Source: Synaphobranchus kaupii
Taxonomy: Eukaryota; Chordata; Actinopteri; Anguilliformes; Synaphobranchidae
DNA: 64,000 nucleotides
Assembly: GCA_029718625.1 (NCBI GenBank)
Contig: CM056378.1
Coordinates: 64,193,027-64,257,026 of the forward strand
Direction of reading: 5' to 3'
The first letter of the stretch is position 1. Each line of letters begins with the position of its first letter. The translations under genes and the position numbers were made by a program. The notes below the pieces were generated by a model. That model ran no database searches, was not told where the DNA came from, and was given only the letters and a program-made list of their open reading frames with translations. Shown piece by piece: positions 1 to 11,687 of this stretch.

Positions 1-661
1 ACCTTCTCCACGTTTTATTACGTTACAGACATATTCTCAATAGATTGAGTTCATTTTTTGTCTCAACATTCTACACAAAATAGCCCATAATGACAAAGTG
101 AAAACAGATTTTTAGACATTTGTGCTAATGTATAAAAAATCCAAATGTAAAATATCATATGTACACAAGTGTGCACACCCTTTGATATGACACCCAAAAG
201 TGAGCTGAGGTCAATTTTGTTTCCACTGATACTGCTTGAGATGTTTCTACAACTTAACCTCTTCCTACCGAGGGCAAAATAGGCCAATTTTTGCCTGTTT
301 TCACTAGTGACAAACAAAGGTGGTTATCTCAAAAACTATAAATGGTACAAATATGGTTCATGGCTTTTATTAAAGCAGAAACCTGCAGTATTACGACTCA
401 GCAGTGAGAACTCATAGAAATCCAGTTTTTGATACTTAACTACAACAATTTATGTACAGAAAATATAAACAAACTAAAAAGCGGGGTACCTACATTCAAG
501 TTTAAGAATTTTTACCTGGGGAGCTACAAATGCTATGGAGGAAATGACTCCTCTATCTGATTCATCAATATGCTGCCTACCTCTGGTAACAATCTGGTGT
601 CAATATCTCAAACCATTCAAATTTTACAGGGTTTTTTTCAGGTGAACCTTTTTCGTTATCC

Positions 662-700
662 AAATGGTGCCAAATGGTGCCAAATGGTGCCAAATGTGCA
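662..700. repeat. short tandem repeat, CAAATGGTGC unit
   Basis: Three to four copies of a 10-base unit (CAAATGGTGC) run head to tail inside piggyBac-like element A. The aligned part of element B (about 10880-10920) has only a diverged single version, so the expansion is specific to this copy. Confidence 0.8.
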
Positions 701-2199
701 AAAAATGGCAATGTTCCAGAAAGGTCTCAATATGATTTATTTTTTAGGTTTTTACAATAAAATGAGATAATTTGTCAATATTGGCAATAAAAGTTAATTT
801 TTAGACGTGTTCTTGGTGCTCTTCATATTACACAACTAACTACCCAAGGTTACAAAAAGCTGTCAAAACCCATGTAGCAGCACAGTGAATCTTGTGTATT
901 TCACCAGAGCCCCATTAGCCAGAAATGAGTCCAGGAATGTGCAAACAGGTTTTCAAATGAATAATGGGAATAGTATGAAACTTCCCTACACATTACTGCT
1001 TGCCAGTCCTGTCCTTTATTCTGTTGCCACCTCCTATGACAGGGACGTTGGGGTTGGGTTTTAGGAGGCAAAACTTTATACATGACAAACATATATCAAC
1101 TATATACAAGTGCACTAAGGTGTACTACAAAAAGTGCAGTGGATAAAAAAATCAAAAGTCCACCAGTTTCCTAGATAAAAAATAAAAACACCCCTGCTGT
1201 AACAAATAAAAAGATCCTTGCCCTCTAATTGCTGAAGTTACCGTATTTACACAAAGAAAGTACAAAATGGCAGGGTCCAAAAAGCTAAAAAAAATGAACT
1301 AAAAACAAAAAAAGGCAAAGGATCAAAACATGGGGGTGGAGGGTGAGGAGAGATTATTTAACCATTCATACAGAAGCCATTTAGACTACACATTCCCTCA
1401 GGAGAGCAATCTGCATCATTACAAACCCCACTAACCCTGTCCATGGAATTTTCCACCATGTTGATATACCCATTAGTCCCCCTTATACAACAACAATCAA
1501 CAATAATAATAATAAACAAGTACTCCCTCATGTTATCATGTTCTCTCCCTCATACCATGCATAAATTGCCATTTTGTTTACCTGCACAGCCTTCTGTACT
1601 GCATACAGAACAATTTACTCATGTGGAACAATGACTTTACAAAACACTTCCAGAAGCCATTTCACACTCAAAAAAATCGATTTAGTAGCTCATCACAGAC
1701 ACAAATAGATAACTAGCTGCTTGTTACCTGTAATTTTGTTACCGGTAATACTATCTATATTAATTTAGCTGAGAGGGACCGATTTTATGCATAAGTATAT
1801 AAGGTTAGTTAGCTTCACAGAAGAAACACAGGGATTCACGCATTGCAGCTAAATTGCACATTTCCTTCGATGCTTACACCAAACTTACCGCTTACACAAA
1901 CATCTGTGTTGTTGGCAACGCCACGTAACACGTGCGAGTTTGTCAACACAGACAATACACCCTAAGTTTACTTCATAAATTATTTATCATACCGTTGGAA
2001 TGTGCAATTTGTAATATTAATTGTATGAGAAACAATAAAATACAGTTGACAATGTAATTACGAACGCGCATGGCATTGCGTGAATTCACACTGGTATATC
2101 GAAAAATCTGTAATTCCACCAGCCCTAACGACGTTACCTGCCATGGCGAAATTCAATGCGTTTATAGCATAACACTGTTAGTATGATAAAACAACTTAC

Positions 2200-2339
2200 A
2201 TGTCAGCAACATCATCTCGGTCATCAGTGGATTCAGCGTCACTGAGACAGGATGAGTCTCCCTCGGCAAAAACATCTTCTGGCTTATCCAGTTCGTCTAG
2301 CACTTGGTGCACGGATAAACGCCTCAAAAATCTCGACAT
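2200..2339 (-). CDS. piggyBac-like transposase, first exon only
   Basis: Read on the minus strand from ATG at 2339, this gives 46 codons beginning MSRFLRRLSVHQVLDEL, followed by an acidic Ser/Asp-rich stretch, and ends at a consensus splice donor (GACAT then GTAAGT). A basic start followed by an acidic low-complexity region is typical of the N-terminus of vertebrate piggyBac-type transposases. The same exon, ending in the same intron phase (two bases into a codon) and with the same last bases, is found at 15231-15358, and a decayed relative at 10150. No second exon was found here, so it cannot make a transposase. Confidence 0.72.
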
Positions 2340-3381
2340 AACTACACAAAAACTGTCTCAAAAATACTCTAAAGTAAAAAAATGTAACTGCGGGCCTTAC
2401 CTAATTAATTGTGCTTTGCTAAACGGAATGTAGCGAGCTACAAGGTAAAAACACTGCGCCATCTTGGTTCGATAATTACGCGTGGGTTGGCACTTCCTTA
2501 TACGCAGGGCAGGATTTCCTTTTTTTACGACGGCTATTGTATTGAATGAGGGCTTGTTTCAAAGATAAGAGTCTTGGCTATTGCCTGGAATATTTGACAG
2601 ACAGTTTTAAAACCCAATGGAAAGCAAATAATACTCAGAGTGGAGGCGGGTGGAAGACGGTTTTTCCCACTTCAGATAGGCCTATTGTGCTATCAGTCAA
2701 AGAAATACACCCAGTTGAAGACGGTTTTGCATAAATCTCTGCAAGCATGTTCAAAACAACTCTGGCTAACATATACTAAGCCATGGGATTGGTACTCCAG
2801 AAACTGGCTGAGTTTCACAACGCCAAAGTGAACACAGCCGAACGAGTCGTAATCAAGTGCAAAAAAGCACAAGTCGGTTTAAAATTGGAAAAAAATAATG
2901 TACAGCCGTATGAAAGTTTTAAAGTATTTTTTCTTGAAGCCTAAAGGTATAATGATTTTTCAAACCAAAGTTTTGTGAAATACAATTAAGCAGAACAGTT
3001 TACCAGCACATTGTTTATGGTGTGACATCAAGCTGCAATACATGTTTGAGAATTAGGTCCGAGTTTCCAACGTTATTTACGAAGTTTTATCCCGACGTTT
3101 TGGGCATAAAAACCACTTTCCCAGAAGGAATGGATATATCTTAAGGATATTTAATCAAAATATTGAGGTGAGCAGTTTATTATATATTATTAAATTAATG
3201 AAATGTATAATGTAATAATTTCCATAACGCCGGCGTTACCGCTAGGGGGCGTTTGGCAGCAAGAGGTTAATTGGAGTCCAGCTGTGATAAATTCAATTGA
3301 TTGGACATGATTGGGGATTGCCAACACCTGCCTATATAAGGTCCCACAGTTGACAGTGCATGTCAGAGCAAACTCCAAGCC

Positions 3382-4399
3382 GTGGGGTCAAAGGAATTAT
3401 CTGCAGACCTCAGAAACAGGATTGTGTCAAGGCATAGATCTGGAGAAGGGTACGGAAAAATCTCTGCAGCTTTACAGGTCCCAAAGAGCACAGTGGCCAC
3501 CATCATTCGTAAATGGAAGAAGTTTGGAACCACCAAGAATCTTCCTAGACCTGGCCGCCCGGCCAAACTGAGCAATCGGGGAAGACGGGCCTTGACCAGG
3601 GAGGTGAGCAGGAACCCGAGGGTCACTCTGACAGAGCTCCAGCGTATCCTTGTGGAGATGGGAGAACCTTTCAGAAGATCAACCATCCATGCAGCACTCC
3701 ACCAATCAGGCCTTTATGGTAGTGGCCAGACGGAAGCCCCTCCTTAGTAAAAGGCACATCACAGCCCGCTTGGAGTTTGCCAAAAGGCACCTAGAGGACT
3801 CTCAAACCATGAGAATCAAGATTCTCTGGTCTGATGAAACCAAAATGGAACTTTTTGGCATGAATACCAAGCGTCACGTCTGGAGGAAGCCAAGCACCGC
3901 TCATCACCTGGCTAATACCATCCCTACAGTGAAGCATGGCGGTGGCAGCATCATGATGTGGGGATGTTTTTCAGCAGTGGGAACGGGGTGACTAGTCCTG
4001 ATAGAGGGAAAGATGAATGCAGCTAAGTACACCGAGATCCTTGAAGAAAACCTGCTCCAGAGCGCTCTGGACCTCAGACTGGGGCGAAGGTTTACCGTCC
4101 AACATGACAACGACCCGAAGCACACAGCCAAGAGAACAAAGGAGTGGCTTCGGAGAAAGTCTGTGCATATCCTTGAGTGGCCCAGCCAGAGCCCAGACCT
4201 GAATCCAATTGAACATCTGTGGAAAGAGCTGAAAATGGCTGTGTACCGACGCTCCCCATCCAACCTGACGGAGCTTGCAAGGATATGCCAAGAGGAATGG
4301 GTAAAAATGTCCAGAAACAAGTGTGCCAAGCTCGTAGCTTCTTTCCCAAGATGCCTTGAAGCTGAAATCGCTGCCAAAGGTGCAGCAACCAAGTATTAG
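3382..4399 (+). pseudogene. Tc1-family transposase, frameshifted and with a nonsense codon
   Basis: A Tc1 transposase would bind the element ends and cut and paste it at TA. The N-terminal part (3382-3720) shows the paired helix-turn-helix region, with PKSTVATIIRKWK and a GRP linker (GRPAKLS). The catalytic part shows DDE residues in [19 protein letters not shown] and SPDLNPIEHLW. Two lesions are visible. About two bases are missing near 3720, moving the reading from one frame to another. A TGA at 3989-3991 replaces a sense codon; the same frame then continues to a stop after ATKY at 4399. Apart from these breaks the length matches an intact family member (about 340 residues), so the copy is fairly young but inactive. 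Confidence 0.93.
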
Positions 4400-4941
4400 G
4401 CTAAGGGTGTGTACAGATATGTAACCCCTAAATAACCTATTTTTGTCAGTAAAATAAAACTGCATATTTTCTAAAAACCTGTTTTCACTTCGTCATTATT
4501 GGCTATTGTGTGTAGATGTTTGAGGCAAAAAATGAACTCAATCTATTGTAGTATAAGTCTGTAACGTAATAAAACATGGAGAAGGTGAAAGGGGTGGGGA
4601 GACTTTCCGGCTTGACTGTATATATATATATATAAATAAATAATAATAGTTCGAAATAAGAACAAATAAACCCACTCACCAAAGCCAGCCATTTAATTAT
4701 ATAATAACAATACTTAAATAAAGGTTAATATTGATGTCTTGGATGTTCAGTTCTTTTATTATTATGATTATTATTTTCTTTCTTCTCTCCACCCTTAGTC
4801 CTTAGTATATTGAGTTGTTGTGGTGTAAACAGCTGGATAAATGTTGTTCTAGTGCCCCCCAGCTGTCTTGGTATTTGGTGAGTTTGTCCTGCAGGCTAAA
4901 TTCAATTTTTTATTGTAGAAATGGCCCAATTTACCCATTCC

Positions 4942-7411
4942 TTAAATGTTTAAAATTACTTTTTTTGTTATAATTGATTTGACTAAAAATATGTTTTTTT
5001 GGGTTGTTGTGATGTTGCAGTTGGTTAAATCTCCAATTATATATGTTTCTGGGGAGAAGGGTACCGATATTTTTAGATGACTAGTTGTTGTTTTCCAGAA
5101 TTGTTGAATGTAACTGCATTCCCATAACAATAGTGAGCCTTTGTGAGATTTGCATTTGGGACAGGTGCCATCTGTGTGTACATTTATTTTTTGTAATTTT
5201 TCTGGAGTGCAGTATAGCCTGTTGAGTATTTTAAATTTGAGTAGTTTATTATTGGTTGATATGAATGGTTGTCTTGCATTTTTCCAGGCGTTTGACCAGA
5301 GTCCATATGGGGGAATATTTAGGTCCTCAGTCCAACGTTTGGCGCAGTTGTCGAATGAATGATGAACGGTTGTGTTGAGAATGTTGCAGAAATGTCGTAC
5401 CTTGTTTTTTCCCCTTGTGGTGCCAGTAGGTATATATATATATATATGAGTTTGGTCCATGTGTTTTTGTATTTTAACTGATTTTTTAAGTATTCCCTTT
5501 AATTTAGCATAGTTTAAGAATTCGTTATGCGATATTGAATGTTTGGTGACCAGGAAATGAAATGAAAGTATTATTCTTAATTAGATCTTGTAGATTGCCA
5601 TGTAGTTGCCATGCGCCTCCCAACTGGGTCAACTGAATGGTTTACTGTTTATGGTAAAATTGGGATTCCTCCATATTGGTTGATTCTGTGATATGTTTGA
5701 ATAGAATGAAAGTATTTTATGGGATGATTTTAATATTTTCATTGATGTTTCAATTGGAGTTCCTATTAGTTGTTTTGGACATGCATTACTGTAGTAGATG
5801 TTCCTTAGGTTTATGCCTGCCAGGTCTGCTATGCTTTTTTCAATTTGAGTCCAGTCTTTGATTGATGATGAAGTAAACCATTGTCTCATTTGTAGTGCTC
5901 CCATTGCCAAATAGTAATGATGGAAATTTGGAAAATTGAACCCTCCCTTGTTGGTTGGACTGCTTAGCCTGCTGAATGAGCAGCGTGCCTTTTTATTCCC
6001 CCAGATGAACTTGGACAGGTGTTGGTGAAGGGTGTCGAACCATTTTTTTTAAATTATTACTGGTAACATGTTCAGGGTGTAATTTATTTTGGGTAGTATC
6101 ATCATTTTGACTATATTAATTCTTCCCCACAGTGTTAGTGACATGTTTGACCATTTTCTTATATTTGCTCTTATCTGTTGCATTATTTCCGTTAAGTTGA
6201 TATCCCTTGTAGTTGTTAAATTGGTTGTTATTCTTAAGCCCAAGTATTTTATTTCCTTTTCTGACCATTGGATCTTCACTCTGGAGATGTCTGATTTTCT
6301 GCATATGGAGTTGATGGGAATGAGTTCCGATTTGTTCCTGTCATGGTTATTTGCCGCCTTTGCTTTTATACGTTTTTGGTTTCCTTTTTGGCGTCGTCAG
6401 GACATTCTATCTGATTTTTTCTGCCTCCGTTCCGGTATTCGTATCTTGCCTGACAATTATTCCCTTCACCTGTTTTGCGTTTCCTGCCGGCTATAAATAC
6501 CTCAGGACTTCCGCATTTGGGCACTTCGATATTGTCTTTGCTATGTTGACAAACGAAGTCGGTAAGGTATAGGAATTTCAGTTGCTGCATTTCTGGTTCG
6601 TACGAATAGGAAATGCAGCAAGTCCAGTTATAAGATTTAGGATTAGATTGGTTTTCTCTTTCCTTTCCAATCTTTCTTTATCCTTTATTCTTTTCACCTG
6701 TTGCCAGTTGTGTTCAGCTCTTTTGCCGCAAGAGCTTTGGCTAACAGGTCTTTTCTATTCTTTTCCTTCACTCGTTTTATCAAGTTTTGTTTTGTTTCAC
6801 CACCTCTTACGCCTAATTATTTAGTGCGTGAGGTTCTTTTGTTAGCTATTCTCGCTGTTTATCAAGATCGCCTCAGTTTTTGGATGTTGCTTTGTTTTGC
6901 CTTGTGCTAGGGAAGTTTTGCTCCCGATCCTGTGTTCTCTCAGTCCTGGTGCGGCTACTTCCACGTTTTGTGGCTTATCTCTCTAGATACGCTTTTAGAA
7001 ATCCTTATCACTCGCGTTTGGTTCTCCAAACCTTACACTCCCCCTTCCATATGAAGCGAGTATTGTTCGTAGGTATTTCCATTCTATCTGGTCAAATGCT
7101 TTTTCAGTATCCAGGGTGCATACTGCTGCAGAAAGGTGTGACTGTTTTGCTAGATGAGTAAGATATAGTTTCCTGGTGTTGTCTGAGGAGATTCTATTTT
7201 TCATAAAGCCTGTTTGATCTGGGTGTATAAGTTTAGGTAGTATTTGAGCTAAACGAAGGGCAAGTATCTTAGCTAATATTTTATTGTCGATGTTCATGAG
7301 AGTGATTGGTCGGTTGTTTTCACAGAGTAATGGATCCTTGCCTTTTTTGTATATGACAGATATTAAAGATTGTTTAAAAGATTTTTTTAAAAAGGAAAAA
7401 GCCTTGTGCAC
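4942..7411 (-). pseudogene. L1 ORF2 (reverse transcriptase) remnants
   Basis: This protein would copy the L1 RNA into DNA at a nicked target. From 7411 leftward the reading shows SVIYKKGKDPLLCENNRPIT and the motif A aspartate in LDTEKAFDQIEW. After the LTR insertion come a KEIKYLGL piece and WGRINIVKMMILPKINY, then several broken pieces, and a C-terminal knuckle of the form CPKC followed by LLLWECSYIQQFW. Many stops and frameshifts lie between these pieces, and the YxDD motif region is lost around the LTR insertion. The family resembles fish L1 clades also seen at 41355-49528, but the two copies are clearly diverged. Confidence 0.85.
6339..7037 (+). mobile_element. solo LTR inside the L1 remnant
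   Basis: The segment begins TGTCATGG and ends CCTTACA. Its middle (CACCTGTTTTGCGTTTCCTG, then TATAAATACCTC, a TATA-box-like site near 6494) aligns with the solo LTR at 24702-25472. L1 ORF2 sequence stops at its left edge and resumes at its right. Flanking five-base copies (GTTCC and CTCCC) match only partly. No internal genes accompany it, so it is a recombination relic. Confidence 0.7.
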
Positions 7412-7420
7412 AAACGTGTC

Positions 7421-7660
7421 TCCATCAAGGAGGTGCTGGTGTCGGCAAGATGAACAAACATGAAAAAAGAGAGAAAATCAAGGCAAAAATATAGAATGCA
7501 AAACTCCAATGTTCAGTCCGCACACTGACCTTCAGAGGCAAAAAACGTTTAGGTGCAAAAAAGATTTATTAAAAAGTAGAACGAACGACGTGCGTTTCGG
7601 CGTATCTTCATCAGGTTCGTTCATGATACAAGCTTAGACACAGGTGACTCATATCATGTT
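7421..7660 (-). mobile_element. Penelope-like terminal repeat fragment
   Basis: The stretch has no ORF but carries a hammerhead-like motif (7579-7625, minus strand) next to an oligo-A run (AATAAATC on the minus strand), the arrangement seen in terminal repeats of Penelope-like elements. A second such motif at 37381-37425 is linked to a GIY-YIG coding region, which supports the assignment. The element boundaries are not resolved. Confidence 0.55.
7579..7625 (-). ncRNA. hammerhead-ribozyme-like motif (type I, short stem III)
   Basis: On the minus strand the order is GAACGAAC, CTGATGA, a 9-base stem II segment, GAAA, CGCACGTC, GTTCGTTC. The two outer 8-mers are perfect complements (stem I). CTGATGA and GAAA are the invariant core, and GTC precedes stem I as the expected cleavage site. 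Stem II and stem III are very short, as in the minimal hammerheads known from Penelope-like elements. Such RNAs self-cleave within the element transcript. Activity cannot be judged from sequence. Confidence 0.65.
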
Positions 7661-7950
7661 GTAGAAACAATTAACACGTCATATCAATTAAGTTAGTCAT
7701 TCACAATATCAATTAAGTTAGTCATTCACAATAATGGTTACAATAGGAAACTATTGTATTATCACAAGGTGTTACTTGTTGTAACCATTATTGTGTATGA
7801 TGATAGCTTGCTTGATGTCAAGTGTTAATTGTTTCCTGTTGTAACCATTATTAATGAGTGTTAATTGGTGTTAATTGTTTCATGTTGTAACCATTATTGA
7901 TGAGTGTTAATTGGTGTTAATTGTTTCCTATTGTAGCCATCATTGTATTG
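7660..7950. repeat. degenerate tandem and inverted repeat, TTAATTG/GTAACCATT units
   Basis: Units of roughly 40-50 bases built from GTTAATTGTTTCCTGTTGTAA and CCATTATTGATGAGT recur at least three times in direct order. An inverted partial copy (AATGGTTACAATAGGAAAC) lies at about 7733-7752. No coding potential is seen. Confidence 0.75.
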
Positions 7951-9082
7951 ACATTGGTTTTGGTGCTACACCTTTAAACCCAGACAGGAAGGGGTGTGGC
8001 ATGGTGGGGTCATATTCCACGGGGGCCATTTTGTATCTCGGGAATAGTTTGGTGAGATACCATACAGCTAGCTAGCAGACACAAAAAGGAAAGGAAGATA
8101 GGCCTCCGTGTGTTGTCTTAGTAGAAGATCTACTTTGCCTACTTGTAAGCACTTATGCACAGTGTGGAGCAGCCCTAACTCAATTTTTTTCTTTGCTCTT
8201 GGATTACCTTTTTTTTCTGCCTTCCTTTTTTTCTACCCTTTTTGGATTATCTGGATTGGACTTTTGTTTTTCTCTTGGACAGACTACATTAAGTCAGGAC
8301 TGAGAGTGAACCTTTGTTGTTTCCAACATCTGGTAGGAGAAGGGATTTCCTTTTTTCTCGTTGTTGTTGGGCCTTCACGTGGACTGCAGCAATGTGCTCA
8401 TCGAACTCTTGATTGACTTTAAAAGCCATTCAAACAATGTACAGAGCTTGAATTGAGTTGTTTTGCTTTAATTTACTTTACCTTAATTTAATTAATACAT
8501 AATTCGATTGCATTTCTAGTTTGACTCTCTCTGACAGTTTGTATGAATTGTACAGTACTGTTACAAGTTAACTAGCTAGTCACCCAGCTAATTATCAGAT
8601 GAAATAGATTTTTTGCTTGGTTATCTTCTAACATTTCTGCAAGAATTTACATTTGTTCTTCCACCCGAATGTGGTGTCTTTAAGTGACTAGCGAGTTCGC
8701 CAGTCGGAAAAAAGAATGGACCTCGTTTGTTTATTAAAACATAAGGGTGGCGGAGTCAGAACATTTAGCAAATCAGAGTGCAATCTGCAAATTAGATATA
8801 ATTTCTGTAGGCTACTCGTCCTGTCACAGGATGGGGTGTGGCTGAGGCTAGCCTCACAGACAAGTATTTTCAATGAGCTCTGCTCGTACCATCTCATTCA
8901 GCATGAGCCATTAAAGGGACTGCAACGTGAAATGCTTCTGAGTGAGGCTGATTGCGCTCTCGCTATAGCCTAAATATGGACAGAATTCTTATTAAAAAAG
9001 TTTTGCAGACGATTTTGTTCATTTTATTTTTAATCCCTTTAGGAGGCTCAGCCTCGTTAGCCTTAATGACAATCCGCCTATG
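7951..9082. other. unassigned stretch, probably old repeat sequence
   Basis: No convincing gene was found. The short ORFs at 8108-8416 and 8716-8973 have no recognisable domain. The right part (GAGGCTCAGCCTCGTTAGCC near 9045-9065) is self-complementary and reads like the end of a dispersed DNA element. Confidence 0.4.

Positions 9083-9110
<28 letters not shown>
9080..9110. repeat. (CA)n microsatellite
   Basis: About 13 uninterrupted CA dinucleotides. Confidence 0.95.
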
Positions 9111-9114
<4 letters not shown>

Positions 9115-9230
9115 TGTACATACATGTATGTCCTTAACTATAGGTACACATCCACATGCATACACATACATACACAAGTTAATTCTCATTGAGGTTTTCC
9201 CTAGGTCTTATGAACTGTTCGATTAAGCTA

Positions 9231-11140
9231 TTAACCTCTTGCTGCCAAACGCCCCCTAGCGGTAACGCGGGCGTTACGGAAATTATTAAATTATACATTT
9301 CATTAATTTAATAATATATAATAAACTGCTCACCTCAATATTTTGATTACATATCCTTAAGATATATCCATTCCTTCTGGGAAAGTGGTTTTTAAGCCCA
9401 AAACGTTGAGTTAAAACTTTGTAAATTACATTGGAATCTCCGACCTAATTCGCAAACGTGTATTGCAGCTTGATGTCTCACCATAAACAATGTGCTGGTA
9501 AACTGTTCTGCTTAATTGTATTTCACAAAACTTTGGTTTGAAAAATCGATATACCTTTAGACTTCAAGAAAAAATACTTTAAAACTTTCATACGACTGTA
9601 CATGATTTTTTTCAAATTTTAAACCGACTTGTGCTTTTCTGCACTTCATTACGAGTAGTTCGGCTGTGTTCAGTTTGGCGTTGTGAAACTCAGCCAGTTT
9701 CTGGAGTACCAATCCAGTAGCTTAGTAAATTTTAGCCAAAGGGGTTTTGTACTTTATTGCACAGTTTTATGCAAAACCGTCGTCAATTGGGTGTATTTCT
9801 TTGCCTGATAGCACAATAGGCCTATCTGAAGTGGGAAAACCTCGCATCGACCCGCCTCCACTTCGAGTATTATTTTCTTTCCATTGGGTTTTTAAACTGT
9901 CTGTCAAATATTCCAGCCAATAGCGAAGACTCTTATCTTTCAGACAAGCCCTCATTCAACACAATGTGTTCGGTAGTTAAATAGATACAATTGCGCGTAA
10001 GAGGCGTAATGTTCGTACCAAGATGGCGCAGAGTGTTTTTCGCTTGTAGCAGCTAGCTACATTCTGTTTAGAAAAGTATAATTCATTAGGTAACGGCAGC
10101 TGTTCATCTTTTTACTTTACAGTTTCTTTCATACAGTTTTTGGTTAGTTATGTCTAGGTTATTCAGGCGTTTCTCTGTGCAGCAGGTCCTAGCCCAAAGA
10201 TGTTTTTGCGATCTTGTCTCAGTGACGCTGAGTGGTGTAAGGTAACATATTCTTTTGCCGGTATACCAGTGCGAATTCACTGTTCTGTATAAAACTAATC
10301 CCTCTGAATTAAATGAATATAGCTAACATTACTATATTGTAACAATGGCAAGCTAGCCAGCAAAATTACACATAGCAGCTGGCTATCTATTTGTGTCTGA
10401 GACGAGCTGTTCCGAGTTTCTTTTGAATGAAATGGCATCTGAAGTGTTTGTTTAGTAGTTATTGTTCCACATGAGTAAATTGTTCTGTATGCAGTACTGC
10501 AGGCTGTGCAGGTAAACGAATGCGCAATTTATGCATGACATAACATGAGGGAGAGATAACATGAGGATGAGTTTGTTGTTGATTATTATGCAGGGGGTTA
10601 TTTTACCAAGGAAACTGGTGGACATTGGATTTTATATCCCGTTTGCATATACCTGGACTCATTTCTGGCTAATGGGGCTCTGATGGAATACAAGATTCAC
10701 TGTGCTGCTACATGGGTTTGTAGAGTTTTTTGGGGACCACGGGTAGGCTAGTTAGTTGTGTAATATGAAACACACCAAAAACACATCTAAAAATGAACTT
10801 TTATTGCCAATTATCAAATTTTATTGTAACACTTAGAAAAATAAATCATAATGAGACTTTTCTGGAACCTTGCCATTTTGCACAATTTGGCAAAATTTGT
10901 GCCAACTTTGGTAACTGAAATGGTTCACCTGAAAAAAGGCTCTGTAGAATTTTAATGGTTTGAGATATTGACACAATATCTTTAGCAGAGACAGGCAGCA
11001 TATTGAGGAATCACAAAGATGAGTTATTTCCTCCATAGCTGTTGTAGCTCATCAGGTAAAAAATCTGAAATTTTAAAGTTTTTTTTTGTTTTTTCACAAT
11101 TTCTGTACATAAATTGTTGTAATTAAGTAGCAAGAAGTGT
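9231..11140 (+). mobile_element. piggyBac-like element B, truncated
   Basis: It starts with TTAA then CCTCTTGCTGCCAAACGCCC at 9231, matching the right end of element A in inverse orientation. Similarity continues over the polyA-rich 5' region, the first exon (10150 onward) and the stretch at 10833-11130 that matches A at about 430-770. The match ends near 11140 and no second TTAA end is seen, so the copy lacks its far terminus. Confidence 0.78.
10150..10243 (+). pseudogene. decayed piggyBac-like transposase exon 1
   Basis: ATG at 10150 gives MSRLFRRFSVQQVLA, the counterpart of the start of the exon at 2200-2339. A deletion of about 14 bases after the first 15 codons shifts the frame, and the acidic tract is lost in that frame, although the DNA (TCTCAGTGACGCTGAGT) still aligns. 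It is non-functional. Confidence 0.7.
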
Positions 11141-11589
11141 ATGTAGGCTATATCAGTTTCCTTTACACTCTTTGGCTATATCATCTGGGGATATTGAGAA
11201 CACTCAATTTGGCCGCGCAGGTAAGGCTAGCCTAATTTAACAGCTTTTCAAAAAAAAAGTATACTCAACTGTCATACTCAAATAGTAGTGTGTGCAGATT
11301 CGGACTATTCGGACACAGTCATAGTTGTGTTTGTAGAAAAATATGGGTTCATACAATTTTTCCCTAGGTTTTAACCAAATGCTCAACTACTGATTTCTCC
11401 ACTTTATTAAACAAGCTCTGATTCCGATTACAGATCTCACCATTTTGTGAAGTCCAAACCACATGTTTGTGTGCACACACACAAATCTCGGGACAGCGGG
11501 GGCTATTTTTAATCATGCTATTACACTTTAATTCACTTAATTAGTTTGATTATTACAATGATGATATTGAATGTCTTTGTTTGATATGT

Positions 11590-11687
11590 GTGTTGTGGGT
11601 CTGCCCCTCACTGTCTTTTTTGTTGTTGCTGGGGCTACAACTGAAGTTCCCTTGCGGGAAAATAAAAGTTATTCTATTCTATTCTAT
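11590..11687 (+). repeat. non-LTR retrotransposon 3' tail with TTCTA repeats
   Basis: The sequence AAGTTCCCTTGCGGGAAAATA followed by AAAGTTATTCTATTCTATTCT has the form of a LINE or SINE 3' end: a small hairpin (CCCTTGCGGG), then short tandem repeats of TTCTA. The family is not certain, and only the last 100 bases or so are present. Confidence 0.5.

Larger units (their letters stand above)
254..3270 (-). mobile_element. piggyBac-like element A, non-autonomous, inserted in the Tc1 element
   Basis: The element is flanked by TTAA at 254-257 and 3267-3270, the piggyBac target. It begins CCTCTTCCTACC and ends with the complement of CCTCTTGCTGCC, so short inverted repeats follow directly. The Tc1 sequence resumes on both sides, so this insertion is younger. 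Only the first transposase exon (2200-2339, minus) is recognisable; the catalytic part is missing in 3 kb of AT-rich filler. The right 900 bases match element B at 9231 onward in inverse orientation. Confidence 0.85.
1..4619 (+). mobile_element. Tc1/mariner-type DNA transposon, dead, split by a piggyBac-like insertion
   Basis: The sequence at 1-130 returns as its reverse complement at about 4480-4585 (runs such as TAGATTGAGTTCATTTTTTG and ACGTTTTATTACGTTACAGA), so these are the terminal inverted repeats. The right end runs on to about 4619 (GGCTTGACTGTA before a TA repeat), so roughly 35 bases of the left end lie outside the window. Without the 3 kb insertion at 254-3270 the element is about 1.6 kb, the usual Tc1 length. 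It encodes one transposase on the + strand, now broken. Confidence 0.92.
4690..7420 (-). mobile_element. L1-type LINE, 5'-truncated, minus strand
   Basis: Translations of the minus strand give successive pieces of an L1 ORF2: reverse transcriptase fingers near 7200-7380, the palm/thumb region near 6050-6300 and the C-terminal tail at 4942-5460. The segment between 6339 and 7037 is a solo LTR inserted later. Everything upstream of the fingers, including endonuclease and ORF1, is absent, so the copy was truncated on insertion or cut off by the Penelope-like sequence at 7420. The 3' end lies near 4690, in AT-rich sequence. Confidence 0.85.

Noticed and set aside
3904..4465. Minus-strand ORFs of 157 and 162 codons
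   Set aside because: Antisense to the Tc1 transposase coding region, whose + strand reading carries the known motifs.
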